A DNA stretch of 64,000 nt, taken from NCBI RefSeq assembly GCF_014650675.1, contig NZ_BMVK01000005.1:434001-498000 (forward strand). Direction: 5' to 3'. Made by a program: the position numbers and the translations under genes. Below are positions 42,231-50,255 of this stretch, in pieces; the stretch's first letter is position 1; each line of letters starts with the position of its first letter. A model generated the notes under the pieces. It ran no database searches and had not been told where the DNA came from. It worked only from the letters and a program-made list of their open reading frames with translations. The stretch is from Streptomyces anulatus. GTDB taxonomy: Bacteria > Actinomycetota > Actinomycetes > Streptomycetales > Streptomycetaceae.

Positions 42231-42989
42231 GTGACCGCACATGGAACCGACCGGCCGCTGCCGCTGAGTGTGGACCGCACCAGCCCGGTGCCGCTCTACT
42301 TCCAGCTGGCGCAGCAGCTGGAGGCCGCCGTGGAACAGGGCCGGCTGGCCCCCGGCGCCCTGCTCGGCAACGAGGTCGACCTCGCCGCCCGCCTCGGCCT
42401 GTCCCGGCCGACCGTCCGCCAGGCCATCCAGTCGCTCGTCGACAAGGGCCTGATGGTCCGCCGCCGGGGAGTCGGCACCCAGGTCGTCCACAGCAAGGTC
42501 CGCCGCCCGCTGGAGCTCAGCTCGCTCTACGACGACCTGGAGGCGGCCGGCCAGCGCCCCGCCACCACCGTCCTGCGCAACACCACGGAACCGGCCACCG
42601 CCGAGGTCGCCGCCGCGCTCGGCGTCGCCGAGGGCAGTGAGGTCCACCTCGTCGAACGGCTGCGCAGCGCCCACGGCGAACCGATGGCCCTCCTGCGCAA
42701 CCACCTGCCCCTCGGGCTGCTGCCCCTGACCACCGAGGAACTGGAGGCCACCGGCCTCTACCGGCTGATGCGGGCCGGTGGCATCACGCTGCACAGCGCC
42801 CGCCAGACCGTCGGCGCGTGCGCCGCGGACGACCGGCAGGCACGGGCGCTGTCGGAGCCCGTGGGCGCCCCGCTGCTCACGATGGAGCGCACCACGTACG
42901 ACGACACCGGCCGGGTGGTCGAGTTCGGCTCGCACGTCTACCGGGCGGAGCGGTACGCCTTCGAGTTCCAGCTCCTGGTACGCGCCTGA
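42231..42989 (+). CDS. GntR family (HutC/UTRA subfamily) transcriptional regulator
   Basis: A 252-residue regulator. The winged HTH (about 13-80) has PVPLYFQLAQQLEAAVEQG, LGNEVDLAARLGLSRPTVRQAI and VDKGLMVRRRGVGTQV. The UTRA effector domain (about 95-245) has GSEVHLVERLRSAHGEPMALLRNHLP and ends YRAERYAFEFQLLVR. UTRA domains bind sugar phosphates or similar small molecules. GTG 42231 is taken as the start because it follows the operator and promoter and precedes the conserved region; an ATG further upstream would place the operator inside the gene. It probably controls itself, the Gfo/Idh gene and the ABC sugar operon through TTGTC-GACAA sites. Confidence 0.9.
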   Translation: MTAHGTDRPLPLSVDRTSPVPLYFQLAQQLEAAVEQGRLAPGALLGNEVDLAARLGLSRPTVRQAIQSLVDKGLMVRRRGVGTQVVHSKVRRPLELSSLYDDLEAAGQRPATTVLRNTTEPATAEVAAALGVAEGSEVHLVERLRSAHGEPMALLRNHLPLGLLPLTTEELEATGLYRLMRAGGITLHSARQTVGACAADDRQARALSEPVGAPLLTMERTTYDDTGRVVEFGSHVYRAERYAFEFQLLVRA

Positions 42990-43006
42990 GCCCGTTGGGC
43001 CCCATC

Positions 43007-43139
43007 CAGCCCGTCCGGCGTTTGAGGACGGAACCGTCGACGTGGTGTCCGCCGCGCTCGTCGGGACCCTGCGCCTCGGGGCCCGCCGGCCGCAGGCCCA
43101 CCCACGCAAGGGTTCCGTCCTCAAACGCCGGACGGGCTG
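43007..43139. repeat. Long element with perfect 29-bp terminal inverted repeats
   Basis: CAGCCCGTCCGGCGTTTGAG... at 43007-43035 is repeated as its exact complement at 43111-43139, with 75 bp between. No gene lies inside. It sits just after the GntR stop. The arm sequence is one I recall as frequent in Streptomyces intergenic regions. It could also end the gntR transcript. Confidence 0.85.
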
Positions 43140-43173
43140 AAGTGGTGGGCTCCGCACCAGCCGCCGCGTCAGC

Positions 43174-43185
43174 ATGTTCGGACAA
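43174..43185. promoter_or_regulatory. GntR operator candidate 3 upstream of the sugar ABC operon
   Basis: ATGTTCGGACAA matches 10 of 12 bases of TTGTCCGGACAA and ends 4 bp before a consensus -35 box, an ideal place for repression. Confidence 0.6.
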
Positions 43186-43189
43186 ACGG

Positions 43190-43218
43190 TTGACGTGGAC
43201 ATGCGGCGCGACTAGAAC
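43190..43218 (+). promoter_or_regulatory. Near-consensus HrdB-type promoter of the sugar ABC operon
   Basis: TTGACG (43190-43195), a 17-bp spacer, then TAGAAC (43213-43218). It lies about 146 bp before the GTG start of the binding-protein gene and beside the operator at 43174-43185. Confidence 0.7.
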
Positions 43219-43363
43219 TCGCTGCACCGAAGGACGCGCCCCCACCGGCCCTGCCGGGCGGGAGCGGGCGGGGCTCGGGGATACTTGGGCAGCCGGGCCG
43301 GGACCGTACACTTCCCGGCCCCGTCAAGCAGCACAGCGAGCAGCAGTAGAAGGGCACGGCGTC

Positions 43364-44374
43364 GTGGCAAGGGTTCGGACAGGGGTACGCGCGATGGGCG
43401 CCGTGCTGGCAGTGGTGCTGAGCGCCTCCCTCGCGGGATGCAGCAGCACCGGCGGCAAGCGCGCCGAGGAGCGCGCGGCCGCCGCGGCCGAGGGACGGGC
43501 CGCGGTGAACACACCGCGCTGGACCTTCGCCATGGTCACCCACTCGGGCGACGGCGACACCTTCTGGGACATCGTCCAGAAGGGCGCCGAGCAGGCGGCC
43601 GTGAAGGACAACATCAACTTCCTCTACTCGCACAACGACGAGGCCAACCAGCAGGCCCAGCTCGTCCAGACCGCGATCGACAAGAAGGTCGACGGGCTGA
43701 TCGTCTCGCTGGCCAAGCCGGACGCGATGAAGGCCGTGGTCGCCAAGGCCGTGAAGGCGGGCATCCCGGTCGTCACCGTGAACTCCGGCTCCGCGGAGTC
43801 CAAGGAGTTCGGCGCGCTCACCCACATCGGCCAGGACGAGTCGATCGCCGGCGAGGCCGTCGGCGACGAGCTGAACGGCCGGGACCGCAAGAAGGCCCTC
43901 TGCGTCCTGCACGAGCAGGGCAACGTGGGCCACGAGCAGCGCTGCGCCGGGGCGAAGAAGACCTTCGACGGCACGATGCAGAACCTGTACGTCGACGGCA
44001 CCAACATGCCCGACGTCACCGCGTCCATCGAGGCCAAGCTCCAGTCCGACAAGAGCATCGACGCGGTCGTCACCCTCGGGGCCCCCTTCGCCGACGCGGC
44101 CGTCCAGGCCAAGCAGACCGCCGGCAGCAAGGCCGAGATCGACACCTTCGACCTGAACGCCAAGGTCGCCACCGGCCTCCAGACCGACAAGCTCGGCTTC
44201 GCCGTCGACCAGCAGCCCTACCTCCAGGGCTACGAGGCCGTCGACCTGCTCTGGCTCTACCGCTACAACCGCAACGTCCTCGGCGGCGGCCTCCCCGTCC
44301 TGACCGGCCCGCAGATCATCACCAAGGACGACGCGGACGCCCTGGCCGACTACACCAAGCGGGGCACGCGATGA
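43364..44374 (+). CDS. Sugar ABC transporter substrate-binding lipoprotein (periplasmic-binding type 1)
   Basis: A 336-residue extracytoplasmic receptor. A basic n-region, a hydrophobic stretch (MGAVLAVVLSAS) and the lipobox L-A-G-C mark a lipoprotein. The mature part shows the ribose/fructose-binding fold: NTPRWTFAMVTHSGDGDTFWDIVQKGAEQAA-like start with FW, QTAIDKKVDGLIVSLA and GIPVVTVNSG. Later parts are HEQGNVGHEQRC and the hinge region with AVVTLGAPFADAA. The GTG start at 43364 has AAGGG 9 nt upstream; ATG 43394 is a shorter option. It is the first gene of a binding protein-permease-ATPase operon under the promoter at 43190. Fructose- or inositol-like sugars are possible; the substrate is not readable. 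Confidence 0.9.
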   Translation: MARVRTGVRAMGAVLAVVLSASLAGCSSTGGKRAEERAAAAAEGRAAVNTPRWTFAMVTHSGDGDTFWDIVQKGAEQAAVKDNINFLYSHNDEANQQAQLVQTAIDKKVDGLIVSLAKPDAMKAVVAKAVKAGIPVVTVNSGSAESKEFGALTHIGQDESIAGEAVGDELNGRDRKKALCVLHEQGNVGHEQRCAGAKKTFDGTMQNLYVDGTNMPDVTASIEAKLQSDKSIDAVVTLGAPFADAAVQAKQTAGSKAEIDTFDLNAKVATGLQTDKLGFAVDQQPYLQGYEAVDLLWLYRYNRNVLGGGLPVLTGPQIITKDDADALADYTKRGTR

Positions 44375-45417
44375 GCGGCTCCACCGCCGCCCCCGACCAG
44401 CTGGACGAGCGGCTGGTGCGCACCTCGCCGCTGCGCAAGCTGCTCGGCCGCCCCGAGCTCGGCTCGGTCGTCGGCGCGGCGGCCGTCTTCCTGTTCTTCG
44501 CGATCGTCGCCGACAGCTTCCTCCAGGCCTCCAGCCTCGGCACCGTGCTGTACGCGGCCTCCGTCCTCGGCATCATGGCCGCACCGGTCGCCCTGCTGAT
44601 GATCGGCGGCGAGTTCGACCTGTCCGCCGGCGTCATGGTGACCAGCTCCGCGCTGATCTCCTCGATGTTCAGCTACCAGATGACGGCCAACGTCTGGGTC
44701 GGCGTCTTCGTGTCGCTGCTGGTCACGCTCGCCATCGGCGCGTTCAACGGCTTCATGCTGACCCGCACCAAACTGCCGAGCTTCATCATCACGCTCGGCA
44801 CGTTCCTGATGCTGACCGGCCTGAACCTCGGCTTCACCAAGCTCATCAGCGGCACCGTCTCCACCAAGGCCATCGGCGACATGGAGGGCTTCGACTCGGC
44901 CCGCGCGCTGTTCGCCTCGACGCTGACCCTCGGCGGCGTCGAGTTCAAGGTGACGATCCTGTGGTGGGCGGCGCTCGTCGGCGTGGCCACCTGGATCCTC
45001 CTCCGTACCCGCTTCGGCAACTGGATCTTCGCCGTCGGGGGCGAGGCTGACGCGGCCCGCGCGGTCGGCGTCCCGGTCATCCGCACCAAGATCGGGCTCT
45101 ACCTGGGCGTCGCCTTCGCCGCCTGGGTCTCCGGCCAGCACCTGCTGTTCAGCTACGACGTCGTCCAGTCCGGCGAGGGCGTCGGCAACGAGCTGACGTA
45201 CATCATCGCCGCCGTCATCGGCGGCTGCCTGATCACCGGCGGCTACGGCTCCGCGATCGGCTCGGCCGTCGGCGCCTTCATCTTCGGCATGACCAGCAAG
45301 GGCATCGTGTACGCCGAGTGGAACCCGGACTGGTTCAAATTCTTCCTGGGAGCGATGCTGCTCCTGGCCACCCTGCTCAACGCGTGGGTGCGCAAGCGCG
45401 CGGAGGCGACGGCATGA
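44371..45417 (+). CDS. Sugar ABC transporter permease (RbsC/FrcC type)
   Basis: A 348-residue inner-membrane protein with about nine helices. Family motifs are the GGEFDLSAGVMVTSSALISS segment, FNGFMLTRTKLPSFIITLGTFLML, and the ATPase-contact loop GGEADAARAVGVPVIRTK. The last is followed by a long segment ending GGCLITGGYGSAIGSAVGAFIFG. The ATG overlaps the binding-protein stop (ATGA), and its own TGA overlaps the ATPase start, so the three genes are translationally coupled. One permease gene suggests a homodimer. Confidence 0.93.
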   Translation: MSGSTAAPDQLDERLVRTSPLRKLLGRPELGSVVGAAAVFLFFAIVADSFLQASSLGTVLYAASVLGIMAAPVALLMIGGEFDLSAGVMVTSSALISSMFSYQMTANVWVGVFVSLLVTLAIGAFNGFMLTRTKLPSFIITLGTFLMLTGLNLGFTKLISGTVSTKAIGDMEGFDSARALFASTLTLGGVEFKVTILWWAALVGVATWILLRTRFGNWIFAVGGEADAARAVGVPVIRTKIGLYLGVAFAAWVSGQHLLFSYDVVQSGEGVGNELTYIIAAVIGGCLITGGYGSAIGSAVGAFIFGMTSKGIVYAEWNPDWFKFFLGAMLLLATLLNAWVRKRAEATA

Positions 45418-46271
45418 CGGCCACCCCTGAAGACCCTGCCGGAGCGACCGCCGGACCGCTGGTCGAGCTGGATGACGTGTCCAAGTTCTACGGGAACATC
45501 AAGGCCCTGGAACATGTCTCGCTGGAGGTCCACGCGGGCGAGATCACCTGCGTCCTCGGGGACAACGGCGCCGGCAAGTCCACCCTCATCAAGATCATCG
45601 CGGGGCTGCACCGGCACGACGCCGGACGCTTCCTGATCGACGGCGAGGAGACCGCGCTCGCCAACCCGCGCGACGCCCTGGACCGGGGCATCGCCACCGT
45701 CTACCAGGACCTCGCCGTCGTCCCGCTGATGCCGGTCTGGCGGAACTTCTTCCTCGGCTCCGAGCCCACCCTCGGCTTCGGTCCCTTCAAGCGCCTCGAC
45801 GTCCGGAAGATGCGCGAGACGACCCGTACCGAACTGCTGCGCATGGGCATCGACCTCCGCGACGTCGACCAGCCCATCGGCACCCTGTCCGGCGGCGAGC
45901 GCCAGTGCGTGGCCATCGCCCGCGCCGTCTACTTCGGCGCGAAGGTCCTGGTCCTGGACGAGCCGACCGCCGCCCTCGGCGTCAAGCAGTCCGGCGTGGT
46001 CCTCAAGTACGTGGCGGCCGCCCGCGACGCCGGCCTCGGCGTGGTCCTCATCACGCACAACCCGCACCACGCCCACCTCGTCGGCGACCGCTTCATCCTC
46101 CTCAAGCGCGGCGCGATGTCCGGCAGCCACACCAAGGACGACGTCACGCTGGACGAGCTGACCCGGCAGATGGCGGGCGGCAGCGAGCTGGAGGAGCTCA
46201 GCCACGAGCTGGAACGCACCCCGACCCCCACCCTCCCGGGCGCCCACGGCACGAAGGACGAGACTCCCTGA
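45414..46271 (+). CDS. Sugar ABC transporter ATP-binding protein, single domain (FrcA-like)
   Basis: A 285-residue ATPase with Walker A GDNGAGKST, Q-loop VYQDLAVVP, signature LSGGERQCVAIARAV, Walker B VLVLDEPTAAL and switch His VLITHNPHHAHLV. Ribose-type importers usually have a double-domain ATPase of about 500 residues. This one has a single domain and must work as a dimer, as recalled for FrcA of fructose transporters. The start at 45414 is set by the ATGA overlap with the permease gene. Confidence 0.93.
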   Translation: MTATPEDPAGATAGPLVELDDVSKFYGNIKALEHVSLEVHAGEITCVLGDNGAGKSTLIKIIAGLHRHDAGRFLIDGEETALANPRDALDRGIATVYQDLAVVPLMPVWRNFFLGSEPTLGFGPFKRLDVRKMRETTRTELLRMGIDLRDVDQPIGTLSGGERQCVAIARAVYFGAKVLVLDEPTAALGVKQSGVVLKYVAAARDAGLGVVLITHNPHHAHLVGDRFILLKRGAMSGSHTKDDVTLDELTRQMAGGSELEELSHELERTPTPTLPGAHGTKDETP

Positions 46272-46404
46272 GCGGCGACCGCCCCGGCGCGGCCGACCCC
46301 GCCCACCGGCCCCCGGGGGCCGGGCAGTGGCAGAATCGAGCCCGGCGGGCGCCGTCCGCCACCGGCCGCGACAGCGGCCCGGCCCCCCAGACCCCGCAGG
46401 GACG

Positions 46405-47571
46405 ATGAGCACGTACCGCGACTTCGCACACCGCGGCTCCGCCCGCGCCACCGTCCTCAAGACCGTCGGCACCAAGGAACGCCGCTCGCACCTCACCGCC
46501 CCCCGGGTCCCCACGGTCGGGATCGACATCGGCGGCACCAAGGTGATGGCGGGCGTCGTGGACGCCGACGGCAACATCCTGGAACAGCTCCGCACCGAGA
46601 CGCCCGACAAGTCCAAGAGCCCCAAGGTCGTCGAGGACACCATCGTCGAACTGGTCCTGGACCTCTCCGACCGCCACGACGTCCACGCGGTGGGTATCGG
46701 CGCGGCCGGCTGGGTGGACGCCGACCGCTCCAAGGTCCTGTTCGCCCCGCACCTCGCCTGGCGCGACGAACCCCTGCGCGACGCCATCGCCTCCCGCCTC
46801 GTCGTCCCCGTCATGGTCGACAACGACGCCAACACGGCGGCCTGGGCGGAATGGCGCTTCGGAGCGGGCCGGGGCGAGGACCACCTCGTCATGATCACCC
46901 TCGGTACGGGCATCGGCGGCGCGATCCTGGAGGACGGCCAGGTCAAGCGCGGCAAGTACGGCGTGGCCGGTGAGTTCGGCCACATGCAGGTCGTGCCGTC
47001 CGGCCACCGCTGCCCCTGCGGCAACCGGGGCTGCTGGGAGCAGTACAGCTCCGGCAACGCCCTGGTCCGCGAGGCCAGGGAACTGGCCGCCGCCGACTCC
47101 CCGGTCGCGCACTACCTGCTGGACCGGGTGAAGGGGAACGTCTCCGACATCACCGGGCCGCTCATCACCGAACTGGCCCGGGAGGGCGATGCGATGTGCA
47201 TCGAACTCCTCCAGGACATCGGTCAGTGGCTCGGCATCGGCATCGCCAATCTGGCCGCCGCGCTCGACCCCTCCTGCTTCGTGATCGGAGGCGGTGTAAG
47301 CGCCGCCGACGACCTTCTGATCAACCCCGCCCGGGACGCCTTCAAGCGTCACCTCACCGGCCGCGGCTACCGCCCCGAGGCCCGGATCGCGAAGGCGCAG
47401 CTCGGCCCCGAGGCGGGTATGGTCGGCGCCGCGGACCTGGCCAGGCTGGTCGCCCGCCGATTCCGCCGGGCCAACCGGCGGCGCGTCGAGCGGTACGAGC
47501 GGTACGCCCAGATCTACGACCAGGCGGCGAGCACCATCCGCAACACGCGCTCCACCCGTACCGCTGACTGA
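46405..47571 (+). CDS. ROK family sugar kinase
   Basis: A 388-residue cytoplasmic kinase. The phosphate motif is GIDIGGTKVMAGVVD (about 40-54), the sugar-binding region is VDNDANTAAWAEWRFG, and ITLGTGIGGAILEDG follows. The ROK zinc motif is CPCGNRGCWEQYSSG with three Cys and the Glu. There is no HTH, so it is a kinase and not a ROK repressor. The N-terminal 38 residues before the ATPase fold are basic and unlike typical glucokinases. It follows the ABC genes by 133 bp and probably phosphorylates the imported sugar. The start at 46405 has CAGGGA nearby; upstream in-frame starts lack a site. Confidence 0.9.
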   Translation: MSTYRDFAHRGSARATVLKTVGTKERRSHLTAPRVPTVGIDIGGTKVMAGVVDADGNILEQLRTETPDKSKSPKVVEDTIVELVLDLSDRHDVHAVGIGAAGWVDADRSKVLFAPHLAWRDEPLRDAIASRLVVPVMVDNDANTAAWAEWRFGAGRGEDHLVMITLGTGIGGAILEDGQVKRGKYGVAGEFGHMQVVPSGHRCPCGNRGCWEQYSSGNALVREARELAAADSPVAHYLLDRVKGNVSDITGPLITELAREGDAMCIELLQDIGQWLGIGIANLAAALDPSCFVIGGGVSAADDLLINPARDAFKRHLTGRGYRPEARIAKAQLGPEAGMVGAADLARLVARRFRRANRRRVERYERYAQIYDQAASTIRNTRSTRTAD

Positions 47572-47642
47572 ACCGCAGCCGCCCTTTCCGGCGTCCACCC
47601 TTCAGTACGCCGTCACCGCAGCACCTTAGGGACCACCTGATC

Positions 47643-48239
47643 ATGATCGCAGCCGAGCACCCCGTGGTGCCGCACCAGTCGGAGTCTCCGGGCGACGGCG
47701 AGGGCAAGCCGCCCGAGGACCGGCGGCATGTGTTCAAGCGGCGTTTCATCACCGCGACGATCATCGTGCTGCTGATCGGCATCCCGGCCGGCTACCTGCT
47801 GATCTCGGCCGGTCAGAGCCGCCGCTCGGGCCAGGACAAGGAGGCCGAGGCGGCCGCCCAGGGGCTCCGCGAGGGCTGGCCCTCCAAGATGCAGCGCCGG
47901 ATCTTCGAGATCCCGATCCCCGGCAACGGGCAGGGCGTCCAGTACTACGAGACCAACAACTGGAAGGCCAGCCGGATGTACGCGAAGTTCCGGACGACCT
48001 CCGCCGGTCTCGACCGCTTCCTGACCGGGGTGGGCACCGGACGCGCGGCGCTGGAGCCCGACACGATCGACATCAGCCCCCGGGACGTCAAGATCACCGG
48101 CTGGTCCTTCGGCCCGGGCGAGGAATGGGCCAGCACCACGCACAAGAACAAGAAGCCGCGCCCGACCCAGAACATCACGGTCAACATGACCGACCCGGCC
48201 AGCCCGGTCGTGTACGTCGTCTCCGCGGCGACCCCCTGA
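47643..48239 (+). CDS. Single-pass membrane protein of unknown function
   Basis: A 198-residue protein. The N-terminal 32 residues are cytoplasmic and charged. One membrane helix (ITATIIVLLIGIPAGYLLISAG, about 36-57) follows. The outer domain starts with a charged helix and includes WPSKMQRRIFEIPIPG, YYETNNWKASRMYAKFRTT and VYVVSAATP at the end. I do not recognise a family. It follows the ROK kinase by 71 bp on the same strand and is closed by a strong hairpin, so it may be the last gene of the sugar operon. Confidence 0.72.
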   Translation: MIAAEHPVVPHQSESPGDGEGKPPEDRRHVFKRRFITATIIVLLIGIPAGYLLISAGQSRRSGQDKEAEAAAQGLREGWPSKMQRRIFEIPIPGNGQGVQYYETNNWKASRMYAKFRTTSAGLDRFLTGVGTGRAALEPDTIDISPRDVKITGWSFGPGEEWASTTHKNKKPRPTQNITVNMTDPASPVVYVVSAATP

Positions 48240-48752
48240 CCGGGAGCCTCTGAGCACGTCGACCCGGCTCCGGGTGTGCCGCGCCGCCACCGAGCGCATC
48301 GACCCGGTGGCGCCACGCGTGTTTCGGCCCCGGCGGTGATCCACCGCCGGGGCCGCCGTGTGTCCGCGTGCTGTGCCCGCGTGCGGTCGTGTGCGCGGGC
48401 GCTCTACCGTGTCCCGCGCGTCATCCTCGCCGTCGGCCTGCCCCGACCGGCCGGATTGCGTCGCGCCTGCGCGGCTTCGAGCCGTGTGGGCCCGGAAGGA
48501 CGCCGAACACCCTGCTCCGATGACGGCTGAAATCCGTCGACGCAGGGGCAAACATCCTGCGGGCGCGATCATCGTATCGAGCTAATGTCAGCGGATTTCC
48601 TTGGTCCGGAGGCCGGAGGGGACCTTAGTGTTCCCCTGGATCTGATCTGGAGGGATTCCCCTTCATATCGCCCCTTTGCCTCACTTTTTCATCCTTTCGT
48701 AGGTTCGCGTCCGCTATGCGCGTTCCCGCTCCGACCAAGGAGAGCCTGCCCG
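48240..48752. promoter_or_regulatory. 513-bp upstream region of the encapsulin/2-MIB operon
   Basis: No convincing gene. It contains the upstream gene's terminator (48325-48355) and then an A/T-richer leader. Two C/G-box elements share TTCCCCT: AGGGGA (48617-48622) with TCCCCT (48632-48637), and AGGGATTCCCCT at 48651-48662. A pyrimidine-rich T tract (about 48660-48700) follows, then AAGGAG before the encapsulin start. The C/G-box pair could be an operator. Confidence 0.4.
48325..48355. terminator. Hairpin terminator after the single-pass membrane protein gene
   Basis: Arms CGGCCCCGGCGGTG and CACCGCCGGGGCCG are exact complements around a 3-base loop (ATC). Confidence 0.88.
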
Positions 48753-50165
48753 ATGACTGTTGACTCGAGCTCGGAAGCGCGGCTGGAAGTGCCCCGCCAG
48801 TCCAGCCTGGGGACGGCCGCCGCCCGCAACCTCGCCAGCACGACGAAGTCCGCCCCGCAGATGCAGGAGATCACCTCCCGTTGGCTGCTGCGGATGCTTC
48901 CCTGGGTCGAGACCAAGGGCGGCGCCTACCGGGTCAACCGGCGGCTCACCTTCACCGTGGGCGACGGGCGGGTGGAGTTCGTCCAGGACGGGTCCGCGGT
49001 CCGGGTCATCCCCCAGGAGCTGGGCGAACTGGCCCTGCTGCGGGACTTCGACGACGCCGAGGTGCTGACGGCCATCGCCGACCGGTGCGTCCAGCGTGAT
49101 TTCCGGGCGGGGGAGACGCTGGTCGAGCGGGGCACGGCCGCGGACCAGCTCCATCTGATCGCGCACGGCCGGATCGGCCAGACCTCCGCCGGCAGCTACG
49201 GCGACGAGGTCACCCTGGACGTCCTGGCGGACGGCGACCGCTTCGGCGAGCACGCCCTGCTGGACGACGACGCCCGGTGGACGCAGACCGCCACCGCCGA
49301 GACCTCGGGCACGCTGCTCACCCTGTCCCGCGCCGACTTCGCGGCCGTCGTGGCGAACTCGCCGGACCTCCGGACCCACCTCGCCGAGTTCACCGCGCGC
49401 TCCGGGCAGCGGCAGAACCACCGCGGTGAGGCGGAGATCGCGATGTCGGCCGGCCATGTCGGCGAGCACGATCTGCCCGGAGCGTTCGCCGACTACGAAC
49501 TGAAGCCGCGCGAGTACGAACTCTCGGTCGCCCAGACCATTCTGCGGGTCCACACCAGGGTCGCCGACCTCTACAACGGCCCGATGAACCAGACCGAGGA
49601 ACAGCTCAGGCTCACCATCGAGGCGCTGCGGGAGCGCCAGGAGCACGAGCTGATCAACAACCGGGAGTTCGGCCTGCTCCACAACGCCGACTTCAAGCAG
49701 CGCGTCCAGACGCATTCCGGCCCGCCGACCCCGGACGACCTGGACGAGCTGCTCTGCCGCCGCCGGGGCACCAAGTTCTTCCTCGCGCACCCCCGGACGA
49801 TCGCGGCGATGGGGCGCGAGTTCAACGCGCGCGGCCTCTACCCCGACCACACCGACCTCGGTGGCCAGCAGGTTCCCGCCTGGCGCGGTGTGCCGATCCT
49901 GCCCTGCGGCAAGATCCCCATCACCCCGGAGAGGACCAGCTCGATCCTCGCCATGCGTACCGGCGAGGAGAACCAGGGCGTCATCGGTCTGCGGCAGACC
50001 GGCCTGCCGGACGAGTACGAACCGGGCCTCTCGGTCCGCTTCATGGGCATCGACGAAAAGGCGATCATCTCCTACCTCGTCAGCACCTACTACTCCGCCG
50101 CCATCCTCGTGCCCGACGCGGTCGGTGTCCTGGAGAACGTGCAGATCGCCAACTGGCCCAGGTAG
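48753..50165 (+). CDS. Family 2B encapsulin shell protein with cyclic-nucleotide-binding insert
   Basis: A 470-residue protein that should assemble into a virus-like protein shell (HK97 fold). The N-terminal arm has RNLASTTKSAPQMQEITSRWLLRMLPWV. A cNMP-binding-like insertion (about 111-199) follows, with FRAGETLVERG, DQLHLIAHGRIG and the phosphate-cassette-like FGEHALLDDDARWTQ. The C-terminal HK97-like part has YELSVAQTILRVHTRVADLYN, FFLAHPRTIAAMGREFNARGLYPD and VPAWRGVPILPCGKIPI. This order defines family 2B encapsulins, which in Streptomyces stand before 2-MIB synthase (recalled). It encapsulates the synthase encoded 90 bp downstream. CCAAGGAGAGCC precedes the ATG, and the same leader precedes the synthase gene. 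Confidence 0.93.
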   Translation: MTVDSSSEARLEVPRQSSLGTAAARNLASTTKSAPQMQEITSRWLLRMLPWVETKGGAYRVNRRLTFTVGDGRVEFVQDGSAVRVIPQELGELALLRDFDDAEVLTAIADRCVQRDFRAGETLVERGTAADQLHLIAHGRIGQTSAGSYGDEVTLDVLADGDRFGEHALLDDDARWTQTATAETSGTLLTLSRADFAAVVANSPDLRTHLAEFTARSGQRQNHRGEAEIAMSAGHVGEHDLPGAFADYELKPREYELSVAQTILRVHTRVADLYNGPMNQTEEQLRLTIEALRERQEHELINNREFGLLHNADFKQRVQTHSGPPTPDDLDELLCRRRGTKFFLAHPRTIAAMGREFNARGLYPDHTDLGGQQVPAWRGVPILPCGKIPITPERTSSILAMRTGEENQGVIGLRQTGLPDEYEPGLSVRFMGIDEKAIISYLVSTYYSAAILVPDAVGVLENVQIANWPR

Positions 50166-50255
50166 TGGTCGCGGCCCACGTGGCCCGGCCCCGCGAAGCG
50201 GGCCGCCTGCCCGGACGCCGTAGAACACCCTCCCCCCCACCAAGGAGAGCCACGC

